Shown in pieces: positions 1 to 8,377 of a DNA stretch of 20,588 bases. The notes under the pieces were generated by a model. It was given only the letters and a program-made list of their open reading frames with translations, was not told where the DNA came from and did no database searches. The DNA is from Caldifarciminota bacterium (lineage in GTDB: Bacteria; Hydrothermota; Tepidihabitantia; Tepidihabitantales; JAOUPE01), in the NCBI GenBank assembly GCA_029880025.1, contig JAOUPE010000008.1, forward strand, positions 1 to 20,588. The letters run 5' to 3'. The first letter of the stretch is position 1, and every line of letters starts with the position of its first letter. Both the position numbers and the translations under genes were made by a program.

Positions 1-35
1 CGTTCTTTAAAAAATGTGAATAGATTTAAATTAGA

Positions 36-107
36 TGTGCCGGGAGCAGGTATCCCTCCTTCACAACCCACCTATATAACCCCCCTACTTCTCCTGATCC
101 CGGCACA
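36..107. repeat. Imperfect inverted repeat, 15-bp arms with a 42-nt loop
   Basis: The arms 36-50 and 93-107 are complementary except at one position and begin with tgtgccggga. Neither side has a T-run, so it is not a convincing terminator. It could be the 3' structure of a gene lying to the left of the window or an intergenic palindrome. Nothing else was found before the promoter at 123. Confidence 0.5.
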
Positions 108-122
108 AAATTATTTATTGCC

Positions 123-151
123 TTGACAATCAAGAATTATTCATTTAATAT
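123..151 (+). promoter_or_regulatory. Putative sigma70-type promoter of the propeller gene
   Basis: A TTGACA box (123-128) is followed after 17 nt by TAATAT (146-151). The predicted transcript would start near 158 and give a leader of about 50 nt. That leader contains the strong ribosome site aaaggagg at 196-203, ahead of the ATG at 208. Confidence 0.5.
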
Positions 152-207
152 CCAGAAAACATATTTAATATTTGTTTGAGAAAAAAATAGTTGTAAAAGG
201 AGGAACA

Positions 208-1635
208 ATGAAACTCGGTTTTAAGTCTTTAACCTTATTGTTTATTATTGCTTCGTTTTTCATTGCCTTTGCCGAGTGGCAGGCGGTTCGAGTTGGTGAT
301 ACGCCGGGCGGGCAAAGACCATATTGCGTTTGTGTCGGTGATGGCAGGAATGACGGCAAAGAACGGGTCTATCTGTCAAACTTTAATAATCACATCTACG
401 AATGGAGTTATTATCCAGATTCAGGTTGGATTTGTGCCGATGTCGGTGAAGGTGTGCCTGACCATCATGGGATGATTGGCGTAACGGTTGGGCAAGGCAG
501 GAACGATGGTATTAATCGGGTTTATGGCGGTCATGCCAATCGCTGGTTATATGAATTCACCTATTCTTCAGGTCAGTGGTTAAAGGACAGCCTTAGACCA
601 ATTAACAGCAGTGTCTATTTCGGGGTTCAGGTCGGTGATGGTAGAAATGATGAGATAAAACGGGTTTATGGTTTTGGCGGCAGTGCGATTCAAGGCAGAG
701 AATTTACCTGGGACAGTTCGGGTGATACCTGGCTGATGAAAACCGCCAGTCAACCGCATTATGTTTGGTTTTTCGATATTGGTGATGGCAGGAATGACGG
801 AATTAAGCGAATCTATGGTACTCAGTATCAAGGTCGTTTGAATACTTCGGAACCTTCATTATTGCTCGAAAATACCTGGAATGGTTCTAATTTTGCCGAG
901 AATCAAGTGTCGTCTCGTTCTGCGGTGATAACTCAAGTCGGACAAGGTAGAAACGATGGTGTAACTCGAGTCTATGTGTCAGCTACCGGCGACCATATCT
1001 ATGAGTACACCTATTCGGCGGGAAACTGGGAAGAGGTTGATATCTGTCCGGATGCACCATATCTCACCCGGTGTGGTTTAGCAATTGGAAAAGCGCAGAG
1101 CGATGGACATACGAGAGTCTATTCAACCGGGATAAGACCTAATGGCGATATCCGTGAGCATACCTGGGATGGCTCGAACTGGACCGATACGGTCATTGAT
1201 GCCGTAACAATGGCAACAACCCACCTGGCACTCGGTCCAGGTAGAGGTGATGATACGATGCGGTTGTACGCTAGCGACATAACCGGCGTGGTTTGGGAAT
1301 TTACCCATCCTTCACCTTATGTTGCATCCTGCGAAGAAGCTAAAGAGCCAAAAGTTATTGAAAACATAAAAATTTTACCCAATCCAACGAGTAGAAATGC
1401 TTTCATAAATTACTCCTTAGAAAAGGATAGCAGAACTGTGATCAAGATTTATAACCTATCCGGTCAGTTAGTGCGAAACCTTTTGGATATTTCCCACCGA
1501 CCGGGTGATTATCGAGCAAGGTGGGATACAAAAGATGATTACGGAAAATATGTTGCACCCGGCGTATATTTCTACAAAATTGAAATGGGAAAAGAAATTA
1601 TTAATGGCAAATTGGTGGTTTTATCGAACCTATGA
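208..1635 (+). CDS. Secreted seven-repeat beta-propeller-like protein with a C-terminal sorting/FlgD-like module
   Basis: The predicted product has 475 residues. ATG 208 is chosen because aaaggagg lies just upstream and the protein then begins with a clean signal peptide (hydrophobic core, cleavage likely after AFA at 20-22). Residues about 25-370 hold seven copies of a unit built on VGxGRNDGxxRVY followed by a strand like IYEFTY. Seven units suggest a seven-bladed propeller. The last 90 or so residues start at IKILPNPT and contain VYFYKIEMG before a KLVVL end. This resembles the T9SS type A sorting domain or the FlgD Ig-like fold, so surface attachment or secretion is inferred. Cys40, Cys42 and Cys375 could form disulfides. 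No catalytic motif is visible and the ligand is unknown. Transcription converges with the proline-rich gene. The fold call is moderately sure, the role is not. Confidence 0.85.
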   Translation: MKLGFKSLTLLFIIASFFIAFAEWQAVRVGDTPGGQRPYCVCVGDGRNDGKERVYLSNFNNHIYEWSYYPDSGWICADVGEGVPDHHGMIGVTVGQGRNDGINRVYGGHANRWLYEFTYSSGQWLKDSLRPINSSVYFGVQVGDGRNDEIKRVYGFGGSAIQGREFTWDSSGDTWLMKTASQPHYVWFFDIGDGRNDGIKRIYGTQYQGRLNTSEPSLLLENTWNGSNFAENQVSSRSAVITQVGQGRNDGVTRVYVSATGDHIYEYTYSAGNWEEVDICPDAPYLTRCGLAIGKAQSDGHTRVYSTGIRPNGDIREHTWDGSNWTDTVIDAVTMATTHLALGPGRGDDTMRLYASDITGVVWEFTHPSPYVASCEEAKEPKVIENIKILPNPTSRNAFINYSLEKDSRTVIKIYNLSGQLVRNLLDISHRPGDYRARWDTKDDYGKYVAPGVYFYKIEMGKEIINGKLVVLSNL

Positions 1636-1965
1636 GCTGGAGATAATTAAAGATTTAAAGTCACTATAAGTTTATTTGTTACTTTAAAAGGATCCATAAG
1701 GACAGATTTCTCATCACATGCTTATCTTGAAAAAGTTGTTATAAGCTAATGGATTATTTACAAAAATACTAGAGGCTGTGATTATTTCTCTTGCCAGAAT
1801 AAAATATTCTTACTTATAAATAAGTCACATTTTGAAGTAAAATAAATAAAAACCAGTCCTCTTAATCAGTAAACTTGATTTACATAGATTAAGAGAACTG
1901 GCGTTTTAAGGATGGCTCCTGCTCATGCCTTCAATTCCGATAAAGAATGCCAACCAGCCAAAGAT
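1636..1965. other. AT-rich convergent intergenic region
   Basis: This 330-nt spacer lies between two genes that run toward each other. Apart from the terminator hairpin at 1853-1901, no ORF with a ribosome site, no RNA gene and no tandem repeat could be recognised. Confidence 0.6.
1841..1901 (-). terminator. Rho-independent terminator of the proline-rich gene, possibly bidirectional
   Basis: The arms 1853-1867 and 1887-1901 form a 15-bp stem with one mismatch. The loop contains a further 5-bp stem (gtaaa 1869-1873 with tttac 1879-1883). Read on the minus strand the stem runs straight into a T-rich tract (plus-strand aataaataaaaa, 1841-1852), the classic intrinsic terminator layout, about 65 nt after the stop of the gene at 1966. 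On the plus strand only a short TTTT follows, so termination of the propeller gene is less certain. Confidence 0.75.
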
Positions 1966-2283
1966 TTATAATATGCCGGTTGGAGGCACTGGCTTAGGGG
2001 GATGTGGAATAGCATCTGTGTCGTCCGCATATGAAAAAGGCTGGGTAGGAGGTACTGGCTTAGGAGGATGAGGAATACCATCAACCGCGTCCGCATATGA
2101 AACGAGTTGGGTCGGAGGCACGGGTTTAGGAGGATGAGGAATACCGTCTACTCCATCTGCAAATAACACAGGCTGGGTAGGAGGTACTGGCTTAGGAGGA
2201 TGAGGGATGCCATCAACCGGGTCGGCGTAAACGAAGACCGCAGTCAGGAGCACAACCAGCGAAAGAGCGGTAGCAATTCGCAC
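1966..2283 (-). CDS. Small secreted proline-rich 22-residue-repeat protein
   Basis: The product has 105 residues and starts at GTG (2281-2283), fixed by the strong ribosome site AAAGGAGG at 2288-2295. Residues 1-20 are a signal peptide with a VYA cleavage site. The entire mature part is four near-identical tandem units of 22, 22, 22 and 20 residues. Each has the form AD-x-x-D-x-IPHPPKPVPPT, with a short variable spacer such as QPVLF or QLVSY. There is no hydrophobic anchor, no cysteine and no sorting domain. Five or six prolines per unit suggest an extended polyproline-type chain. I do not recognise a family. It could be a spacer or adhesin-like envelope peptide, or a multicopy precursor cut between units; nothing next to it encodes an obvious modifying enzyme. 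The strong start site, clean signal peptide, conserved units and terminator argue that it is a real gene. Confidence 0.8.
   Translation of the reverse strand: MRIATALSLVVLLTAVFVYADPVDGIPHPPKPVPPTQPVLFADGVDGIPHPPKPVPPTQLVSYADAVDGIPHPPKPVPPTQPFSYADDTDAIPHPPKPVPPTGIL
1969..2226 (-). repeat. Coding tandem repeat, 66-nt unit, about 3.9 copies
   Basis: Four tandem copies of a 66-nt unit make up the mature region of the secreted gene. Differences fall mainly in the spacer codons, while the stretch coding PHPPKPVPPT is kept in all copies. Such arrays can change copy number by slippage or recombination. Confidence 0.85.
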
Positions 2284-2365
2284 AGAGCCTCCTTTCTTGG
2301 GCTATGAGCCCAATTAGAATGCACAATCAATTCCAATACCAGTTTTTTCTAATTATAATATATTG

Positions 2366-2394
2366 ATAATACTATCCTTAAGATAATGAAACAA
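2366..2394 (-). promoter_or_regulatory. Possible promoter of the proline-rich gene
   Basis: On the minus strand TTGTTT (2389-2394) is separated by 17 nt from TATTAT (2366-2371). It would give a leader of about 76 nt containing the AAAGGAGG site. The surroundings are very AT-rich, so a chance match is possible. Confidence 0.35.
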
Positions 2395-2542
2395 TTTCAA
2401 TAAAACAAACTACGCACAATTTGTCGCTGTGACTGCGAAAGTTATTGTTTAAGTTACGTATTTTAAAGTAATTATATAATATGGGACAAATTAGAGTCTA
2501 ATGGTGTTGGTTAAGTTGCGCTTTTATATGGAATTAATTATT

Positions 2543-5500
2543 TTATATTTTGCTTTGAAAGTCTTCTTTATCTATTCCATATCGACGTAACAATCTTTGT
2601 AATTGTCGCCGATGAGTGGAGAGTAATTGTGCGGCACGAGTCACATTACCTTGTGATGCTTTCATTGCCTCAATAACTTCTTCTTTCCCTAAAGTCTTTT
2701 TATGAGTCTTTTCAGCTTTTATTGTTTTTGCAATACTCTCAAATTTTGGACCAAGATTTTCCAGACTAATTTTACGCTTCTGTGCCATAATTACTGCTCT
2801 TTCAATAACATTTTGTAACTCACGAACATTGCCGGGCCAGGAGTATTCAACAAGAGTAGTAGCTACCTCATCCTCAAAACCGAGCATTGGTTTATTGAGT
2901 TGCTTAGAATAACGTTTTAGAAAATATCCCGCCAAAAGCATAATATCGCTTTTTCTATCCCTTAGGGGTGGCACAAGAATAATTACTACATTAAGACGAT
3001 AATAAACGTCTTCTCTAAATCGTCCTTCTTTTACCTCTTTTTCTAGATCTTTATTTGTCGCACAAATAAGTCGCACATCAACCCTTCTTGTCTCAGTCTC
3101 GCCTACTCTGCGAATCACTTTATCTTCTAGCACTTCCAAAAGTTTAGCTTGAATGCTAAGTGTGGTATTGGTAATTTCATCCATAAATATTGTGCCTTGT
3201 TCGGCAATTTCAAATAATCCTTCTTTGTCGCGGATTGCTCCAGTGAATGCCCCTTTCGCATGACCAAACAATTCTGATTCAAAAAGGGTTTCGGGTAAAG
3301 TACCACAATTGATTGAGACAAATTTATTCGCTCTTCGATTGCCATTGGCATGGATGAGTCGAGCTAGTACCCCCTTACCTGAGCCGGTCTCACCCAATAA
3401 AAGAACCGTACAATCGGTAGGTGCAATCTGCTCAATTACTTGATAAACATCCTTTATCGCTTTGGAACGACCAAGAAAATAACCAGTAACTGCATCAGTT
3501 AGAATATCTTCGCGTATAGCTGAAAAGTCTTCTTGCATCTTCTTGAAGGCAAAGGAACGGTCAATGGTTGCAGCTAATAGATTTGCCACTGAAATCAGAA
3601 GATTTTTATCATCTTCGGCAAAAACATTTGGGCTGATTCGCGAATCCAGGTAGATTGTACCAATAACTTTATCTTCGACCCTTAATGGTACACATACTAA
3701 AGACCGAATCTTATTTAATATTACACTGTTTGAACTGAGAAATCTTGAATCAGAAAGTGCATCAGCACAAATTATTGGTTCGGCTCGTTTTTTGACTTGT
3801 TTAATAACGGTTTTTGAAATTGACTGAGCGTCTTCTAATGTCGTATGGTCAACGTTTCGGGCGGAAGCCGGGAAAAGCTTGTCACTTTGCATTAGAAAGA
3901 GCAGTCCTCTTTCGGCTTGGGTAACATCAATGATTAAATCCAAGAGTCGATCGGCAAAGTCTTCTTTTTCTAAGTTTAAATTAATCAATTCGCTTAATTC
4001 ATAAAAAACTTTTAAATATTCACCCCGTTCTCTGCCTTTTAAATGTCGGGTTGTTTCAAGTTGAGAGAGATGACTTAACATATCCTTTACTCCTTCTTCA
4101 TTGACTTTTGCCCCTAAACTTGAGAAAATATCAGAAGCTTCTCTGAGGTCATCGGAAATTTCGATTAACTCTCTTTCCGAGAGAGGCTTATAATATACTG
4201 GCGAATTAGAATCTTGGATATTTTTATCCGAAGGTGTCACTAAACACAAAGCACGGCATTTTGTAACAAGCGAAACCGCCAGTTCATACTTTGACCCAAG
4301 GGTTCGAAGCAATTCGGTGCTCTTTTTGATTTCATCAACCCCTTCATCTAAAAATCCGAGACAGGATTTAGCTAATCCGCGCCATCGTAAAACCAAGGCT
4401 GACATTTTAGGATTCAGCCATTTCGTCAAATGAATCTGTGCTTTGTCACAACTTAGGATGCATTTCTTCCAATCGCTGATGCCAGCTCTTATTTCAGCAC
4501 TAAGTAATAAACGGTCAATCAAGCTTCGTTTCTCTCTTGTATTTCTTATTAACCGCAAAGAAGCAGCCAAATTTTTTGCTGCCTCGGCAAATTTCCCTTT
4601 CATAATATTATATTTTGTTTTACCGATATGAGATTCATTTAATATTTGTTTATCCTTGATTCTCTCCCCAATCCTTGTCGCTTCTTTTAAAAATGTTTCA
4701 GCATCGACAAAATCACCTTTTTTAATTAATAGATTCGCAGTATTAACCAAACCAATTGCTAGCCCCTTATCGTCTTTTAAGGACTGGCGTAATTCCATGT
4801 CTTTTTTATAAAAATCAACTGCTCTTGACCAATCCCCAAGTTCTTCGTATATGATAGCTAAATTACCGAGCGTATCCGACAAGCCGGCTTGGTCTCCGAT
4901 CTTTTCGCATAAACCCTTAGCTTCTTCAAGAAACTCCAAAGCTTGATGCCATTCGCCAATATCAAAACTGACCAGCCCTAAACCCTGTAAGGTTCGAATT
5001 CGAAAATAGACATCCCCTTTCTGCCTTTGCAGTGGTAGAATTCTTGAATAAAAATCCTTTGCCTTCGTTAATTCCCCTCTTTCCCAATAGAGCGTAGCTA
5101 AAAACTGACTTAACTTACTGGTATTTGTTTCATCAGTAATTGTTTCGTATAATTCTAAACTACGTTGTGCCAAATCACTGGCCAGCTTCATATCAGCTTT
5201 ATACCACGATAAGACACTTAAAGAGTAGAGGGTGCGTGCCAACAGTTTTTCTTTTCGTCTTTTTTCAAGTTTTAATCTGTCAATTGCTTGAAGTGCTTGG
5301 GTGAAAAATTGTTCAGCCTTTTTGAAATCACCCATTGTGCATTGGGACCAGCCAATATCATTCCAAAGGTTTACCAGCTCAGCTGAATTTTTTTCTTTGA
5401 GTGTAGCTAACGATTGCTCAAAATAACTGATTGCCTCATTATAGTTTCCCTGTTTTTGGCAAACCAGTCCGAGCCGTCGCAAGAGTCTTGGCAAGTATCC

Positions 5501-7882
5501 ATCACTGCGCGTGAGGTCTTTATCAGCAAAAAGCACCCCCATTCCTTGGGTATAAATGTCAATAGCATCAACAAATCTACCAGTAATTTCACGTAATTCA
5601 CCTACCGTCTCGATCAGCTCAATGCGCTCTTTGGTTGTTGCGAGGTTAGTCGATAAGGAAAGGGCATTTTCGTAAAAACTTGATGCCTGGTCAATCAAAT
5701 TCAATTGTTTAGCCTTTAAGCCAGCACGCCGACAATAGTCATAAGCACGGTCTTTAATACCAGCCTGAGTATAATGGTGGGCCAAGTTGAATAGAAAATG
5801 TTCCTGTTGGTTAGGATAGAGCAATTCAAGGGCTAAGGCAATTTTTCGATGATTTTCCCTTCGTTCACTGACACTGATCCCCTCGGTGATAATTGCTTCA
5901 AGTATCTTGGAAGATAGGACAAACAGAGCATTACCACTTTGATTTAAATCAAGTGCAGGCTCGATGGGCTGAGAAACTGAACGAATTAAACCCATCGCTC
6001 TGAGCCGGGAAATAACAGTGAATAGTAATCGTTCATCGTAACCTAAGACAGCACGCAAGAACTCAAGAGAAAATGGACCACCTGAAGCCGCACCGATTCT
6101 AAGCACTTCCAGGTCTTCTTTTGGGACGTTTTTTAGACGATATTTTATAACCTCGGTAACCGTACTTGGAGTCCGATAATCCTTTAACTTATCACTATCA
6201 AATTTCAAACGGCCATGTTCAAGTCGGACAATTTTGTTATCCAATAAAGAATACAATGCTTCGATTATAAATAGAGGATTACCACCAGTATTTGAAAACA
6301 ACCAAGAACTTAATTCTGATACTTTTGAAAAATTGCCGAGAATAGCCTTGGTAAGTTGTTCGCTTTCCAATTGAGAAAGGGCCTCGAGCGCAATATGGGT
6401 AAAGAATTCTTTGGTATTAAATTCTCTGGAAAGGTCTAAAATTCTTTGTTCGTTCAGGCAGCTGGTAATAATGAAAATTCGGTCATTTTTAATACTAAAG
6501 CCAAGATAACGTAAAAATTCGATGCTTGCGGGGTCAAAGAGTTCGAAATTATCAATTAAAATCAAAAGACTATGGTTGATTTTAGGCGAATTTACTAGTT
6601 GTCTGAGACGGTTAACAACTATTTCAAAATTCTGAAATTTGTTTTCTTCCGAATTAAGTTCTTCTTCGATTGCTTCGGAATAGGCGTTTCGGATTGAGTC
6701 TTTTGAATCTTGAGAATTATAGACCGATAAATGAGTTAAGAGATCTTCAATTAAAGATGGCGGGCGAGCACCAATCGAGGCTTGGGTCAATGTAAAAATA
6801 GTTGCACCCTCTAACTTAGCAATAAATTTGAATTCTTGCAAGAGTCGGCTCTTACCAACTCCTCTCTCACCGGTCAAAAAAACGAGCTGGCCTTTTGCAC
6901 GGCGAACTAATTCAAGTTTATTCTTAAGGTCCATAAGTTGTTTTTCACGACCAATAAAACTCGATGCCGATAGAAATAGATTCTCCTCTTCACCTTTGGA
7001 TACCCCGACTAAAAGCGATTGGGGAAGCTTTGCGATTGCCCCGATTGACTCAATAACTTCTAAAGCTGAAATCGGACGACGAAAAGCATCTCTCTGTATT
7101 AAACGCATCACAAGGTTTGAAAACGACTCGGGGATATTTGAATCTAACTCCTGGGGTGCGGGTAAATTTGAATAATATTGCGTTCTTAACCAGCTGCGTA
7201 AATCCTTTTCAGTTGAAGGTCCCCTGCCTGTTATAACTTCATATATAACCATACCCAGAGAGTAAAGGTCAGCTCTCGCATCAGCCCCGGTACCCTTAAA
7301 AATTTCAGGTGCAATATAACCTAAAGTCCCACGAGGCGTCTGAGTTTCCAAATTAAGCGAATCAGCAAAACCAAAATCGAGTAATTTTATTTTAAAGTCA
7401 TGGTTAGTTGCTAAATTGTGATCACTTATCGGACTCTGCGAAATGCGACAGATCAGAATGTTTTGAGGCTTCAGGTCACAGTGAATTAATCCTTGATTAT
7501 GAATTGTATCTAAAGCTTTAAGAATCTGGATTAAAACCAATAAAAGGTCATCAGAGTAGCCTTTGAAAAAGCGATTGATTGGTAAACCATCAATGTATTC
7601 CATTGTGAAATAAGGCCTTTTATCTTGTGCTAAGCCATAGTCGAATGGTGCGACAATACCTGGATGATTGAAGCGACTAAGATGGAAGAACTCTTGATTT
7701 ATCCTTAGCTCAATTTCTTTTGTCACAGGGTGCTTAGCAATCTTCAAGGCTAAAACACGATTCCCGACCAAATCTTTGACTTTGTAAACCTCAGTAATAT
7801 CTCCCTCACCGAGAAAGGTAAGAATTTGGTAACGATCTGCAACCAATTGAGCAGATTTTATGGTACCCTCTTTTAATGGCAT
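2543..7882 (-). CDS. Giant Ser/Thr kinase-AAA-TPR-GAF-sigma54 activator-Fis HTH regulator
   Basis: The predicted 1779 residues join parts normally found in separate proteins. Residues about 17-285 are a Ser/Thr kinase with K47 (LALKI), the catalytic loop HCDLKPQN with D136, DFG at 169-171 and APE at 191-193, so it looks active. From about 309 (FIGRE) comes a STAND/AAA-like ATPase with Walker A GERGVGKS (338-345) and a Walker B-like LLILIDNFE near 440. A long run of TPR-like helical pairs (about 700-1250) follows, then a GAF domain (about 1300-1447). A sigma54-activator AAA+ module has Walker A GETGSGKG (1497-1504), an intact GAFTGA (1544-1549) and Walker B FMDEI. A Fis-type HTH closes the protein (about 1728-1770). 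By family knowledge it would sense a ligand through GAF or TPR and open sigma54 promoters, with the kinase as a second output or self-regulator. No -24/-12 promoter was seen in the window. ATG 7880-7882 lacks a ribosome site but sits directly behind a consensus promoter. Confidence 0.93.
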   Translation of the reverse strand: MPLKEGTIKSAQLVADRYQILTFLGEGDITEVYKVKDLVGNRVLALKIAKHPVTKEIELRINQEFFHLSRFNHPGIVAPFDYGLAQDKRPYFTMEYIDGLPINRFFKGYSDDLLLVLIQILKALDTIHNQGLIHCDLKPQNILICRISQSPISDHNLATNHDFKIKLLDFGFADSLNLETQTPRGTLGYIAPEIFKGTGADARADLYSLGMVIYEVITGRGPSTEKDLRSWLRTQYYSNLPAPQELDSNIPESFSNLVMRLIQRDAFRRPISALEVIESIGAIAKLPQSLLVGVSKGEEENLFLSASSFIGREKQLMDLKNKLELVRRAKGQLVFLTGERGVGKSRLLQEFKFIAKLEGATIFTLTQASIGARPPSLIEDLLTHLSVYNSQDSKDSIRNAYSEAIEEELNSEENKFQNFEIVVNRLRQLVNSPKINHSLLILIDNFELFDPASIEFLRYLGFSIKNDRIFIITSCLNEQRILDLSREFNTKEFFTHIALEALSQLESEQLTKAILGNFSKVSELSSWLFSNTGGNPLFIIEALYSLLDNKIVRLEHGRLKFDSDKLKDYRTPSTVTEVIKYRLKNVPKEDLEVLRIGAASGGPFSLEFLRAVLGYDERLLFTVISRLRAMGLIRSVSQPIEPALDLNQSGNALFVLSSKILEAIITEGISVSERRENHRKIALALELLYPNQQEHFLFNLAHHYTQAGIKDRAYDYCRRAGLKAKQLNLIDQASSFYENALSLSTNLATTKERIELIETVGELREITGRFVDAIDIYTQGMGVLFADKDLTRSDGYLPRLLRRLGLVCQKQGNYNEAISYFEQSLATLKEKNSAELVNLWNDIGWSQCTMGDFKKAEQFFTQALQAIDRLKLEKRRKEKLLARTLYSLSVLSWYKADMKLASDLAQRSLELYETITDETNTSKLSQFLATLYWERGELTKAKDFYSRILPLQRQKGDVYFRIRTLQGLGLVSFDIGEWHQALEFLEEAKGLCEKIGDQAGLSDTLGNLAIIYEELGDWSRAVDFYKKDMELRQSLKDDKGLAIGLVNTANLLIKKGDFVDAETFLKEATRIGERIKDKQILNESHIGKTKYNIMKGKFAEAAKNLAASLRLIRNTREKRSLIDRLLLSAEIRAGISDWKKCILSCDKAQIHLTKWLNPKMSALVLRWRGLAKSCLGFLDEGVDEIKKSTELLRTLGSKYELAVSLVTKCRALCLVTPSDKNIQDSNSPVYYKPLSERELIEISDDLREASDIFSSLGAKVNEEGVKDMLSHLSQLETTRHLKGRERGEYLKVFYELSELINLNLEKEDFADRLLDLIIDVTQAERGLLFLMQSDKLFPASARNVDHTTLEDAQSISKTVIKQVKKRAEPIICADALSDSRFLSSNSVILNKIRSLVCVPLRVEDKVIGTIYLDSRISPNVFAEDDKNLLISVANLLAATIDRSFAFKKMQEDFSAIREDILTDAVTGYFLGRSKAIKDVYQVIEQIAPTDCTVLLLGETGSGKGVLARLIHANGNRRANKFVSINCGTLPETLFESELFGHAKGAFTGAIRDKEGLFEIAEQGTIFMDEITNTTLSIQAKLLEVLEDKVIRRVGETETRRVDVRLICATNKDLEKEVKEGRFREDVYYRLNVVIILVPPLRDRKSDIMLLAGYFLKRYSKQLNKPMLGFEDEVATTLVEYSWPGNVRELQNVIERAVIMAQKRKISLENLGPKFESIAKTIKAEKTHKKTLGKEEVIEAMKASQGNVTRAAQLLSTHRRQLQRLLRRYGIDKEDFQSKI

Positions 7883-7890
7883 TATTTCAA

Positions 7891-7918
7891 ATTATAACAA
7901 ATAATTGTATTTTGTCAA
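7891..7918 (-). promoter_or_regulatory. Consensus sigma70-type promoter with leaderless layout, kinase-regulator gene
   Basis: On the minus strand a perfect TTGACA (7913-7918) is followed after 16 nt by a perfect TATAAT (7891-7896). The expected transcript start is near 7884, two nucleotides before the ATG at 7882. No Shine-Dalgarno sequence fits between, so a leaderless mRNA is inferred. Confidence 0.75.
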
Positions 7919-7953
7919 CAGGAAAGTGCGACATTTTTTGTCGCACTTTCCTG
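7919..7953. promoter_or_regulatory. Perfect 15-bp inverted repeat abutting the -35 box (operator candidate)
   Basis: The arms 7919-7933 and 7939-7953 are fully complementary and enclose a five-T loop. The core is GTGCGACA/TGTCGCAC. The right end in the direction of transcription touches the -35 box at 7913-7918. No T-run follows the stem on either strand, so a terminator is unlikely. Binding of a dimeric regulator to this dyad is inferred, and autoregulation by the Fis-like HTH of the downstream product is one option. Confidence 0.55.
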
Positions 7954-8144
7954 CTATAAGTTTAATCAATTAAGTATGTTAAATGATTTAGTTCTTTAGT
8001 TCTTAAGCGGTGCGGGTCAGCTAAAAGGTGTAAGGGTGCTCTTTTTTGACCGGTATTTCTTTATTTAACATTAAATTTAGAACGACTTTTTGGTTAACGA
8101 TTTTATTGTCAAATGGTAATTTATTTACCCGAAAAGACCAATTT

Positions 8145-8217
8145 TGGGCCGTGCAGGACTCGAACCTGCGGCCACCGGATTAAAAATCAGGTGCTCTGCC
8201 AACTGAGCTAACGGCCC
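8145..8217 (-). tRNA. tRNA-Lys(TTT)
   Basis: The minus strand folds into a complete cloverleaf. The 7-bp acceptor is GGGCCGT with ACGGCCC, the D stem is GCTC/GAGC, the anticodon stem is CCTGA/TCAGG with loop TTTTTAA, and the T stem is GCAGG/CCTGC with loop TTCGAGT. The anticodon TTT reads AAA/AAG lysine codons. The discriminator is A and the CCA end is not encoded. It lies alone between the PLP-enzyme gene and the kinase-regulator gene. Confidence 0.97.
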
Positions 8218-8240
8218 TTGAAATGGAAGTTAGAAGTTAG

Positions 8241-8276
8241 GGTTATTGACTAATGTTGAATTTTTAACCAATAACC
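8241..8276. repeat. Short inverted repeat between the PLP-enzyme gene and tRNA-Lys
   Basis: The arms ggttattg (8241-8248) and caataacc (8269-8276) are perfectly complementary, with weaker pairing continuing outward past a two-base bulge. It lies downstream of the PLP-enzyme stop but has no following T-run, so a terminator role is only possible. Confidence 0.35.
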
Positions 8277-8377
8277 TCCTAATTCTACTCAAATTCTAAT
8301 AACTGTCAATGAACAACGGTTCGATTTTGATCAAATCCTTGCATTCTTAAAAAATGATTTTATGATTTATTTAATTA

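Noticed and set aside
2401..2470. Possible partner operator (tttgtcgc...gcgaaag) downstream of the kinase-regulator gene
   Set aside because: Only an imperfect half-match to the dyad at 7919-7953; too weak to separate from chance.
6828..7175. Plus-strand ORF of 115 codons opposite the kinase-regulator gene
   Set aside because: It is antisense to the well-defined kinase/AAA junction and shows no recognisable domain.
7919..7953. Hairpin as an intrinsic terminator after tRNA-Lys
   Set aside because: No T-run follows on either strand, and the hairpin touches a promoter.
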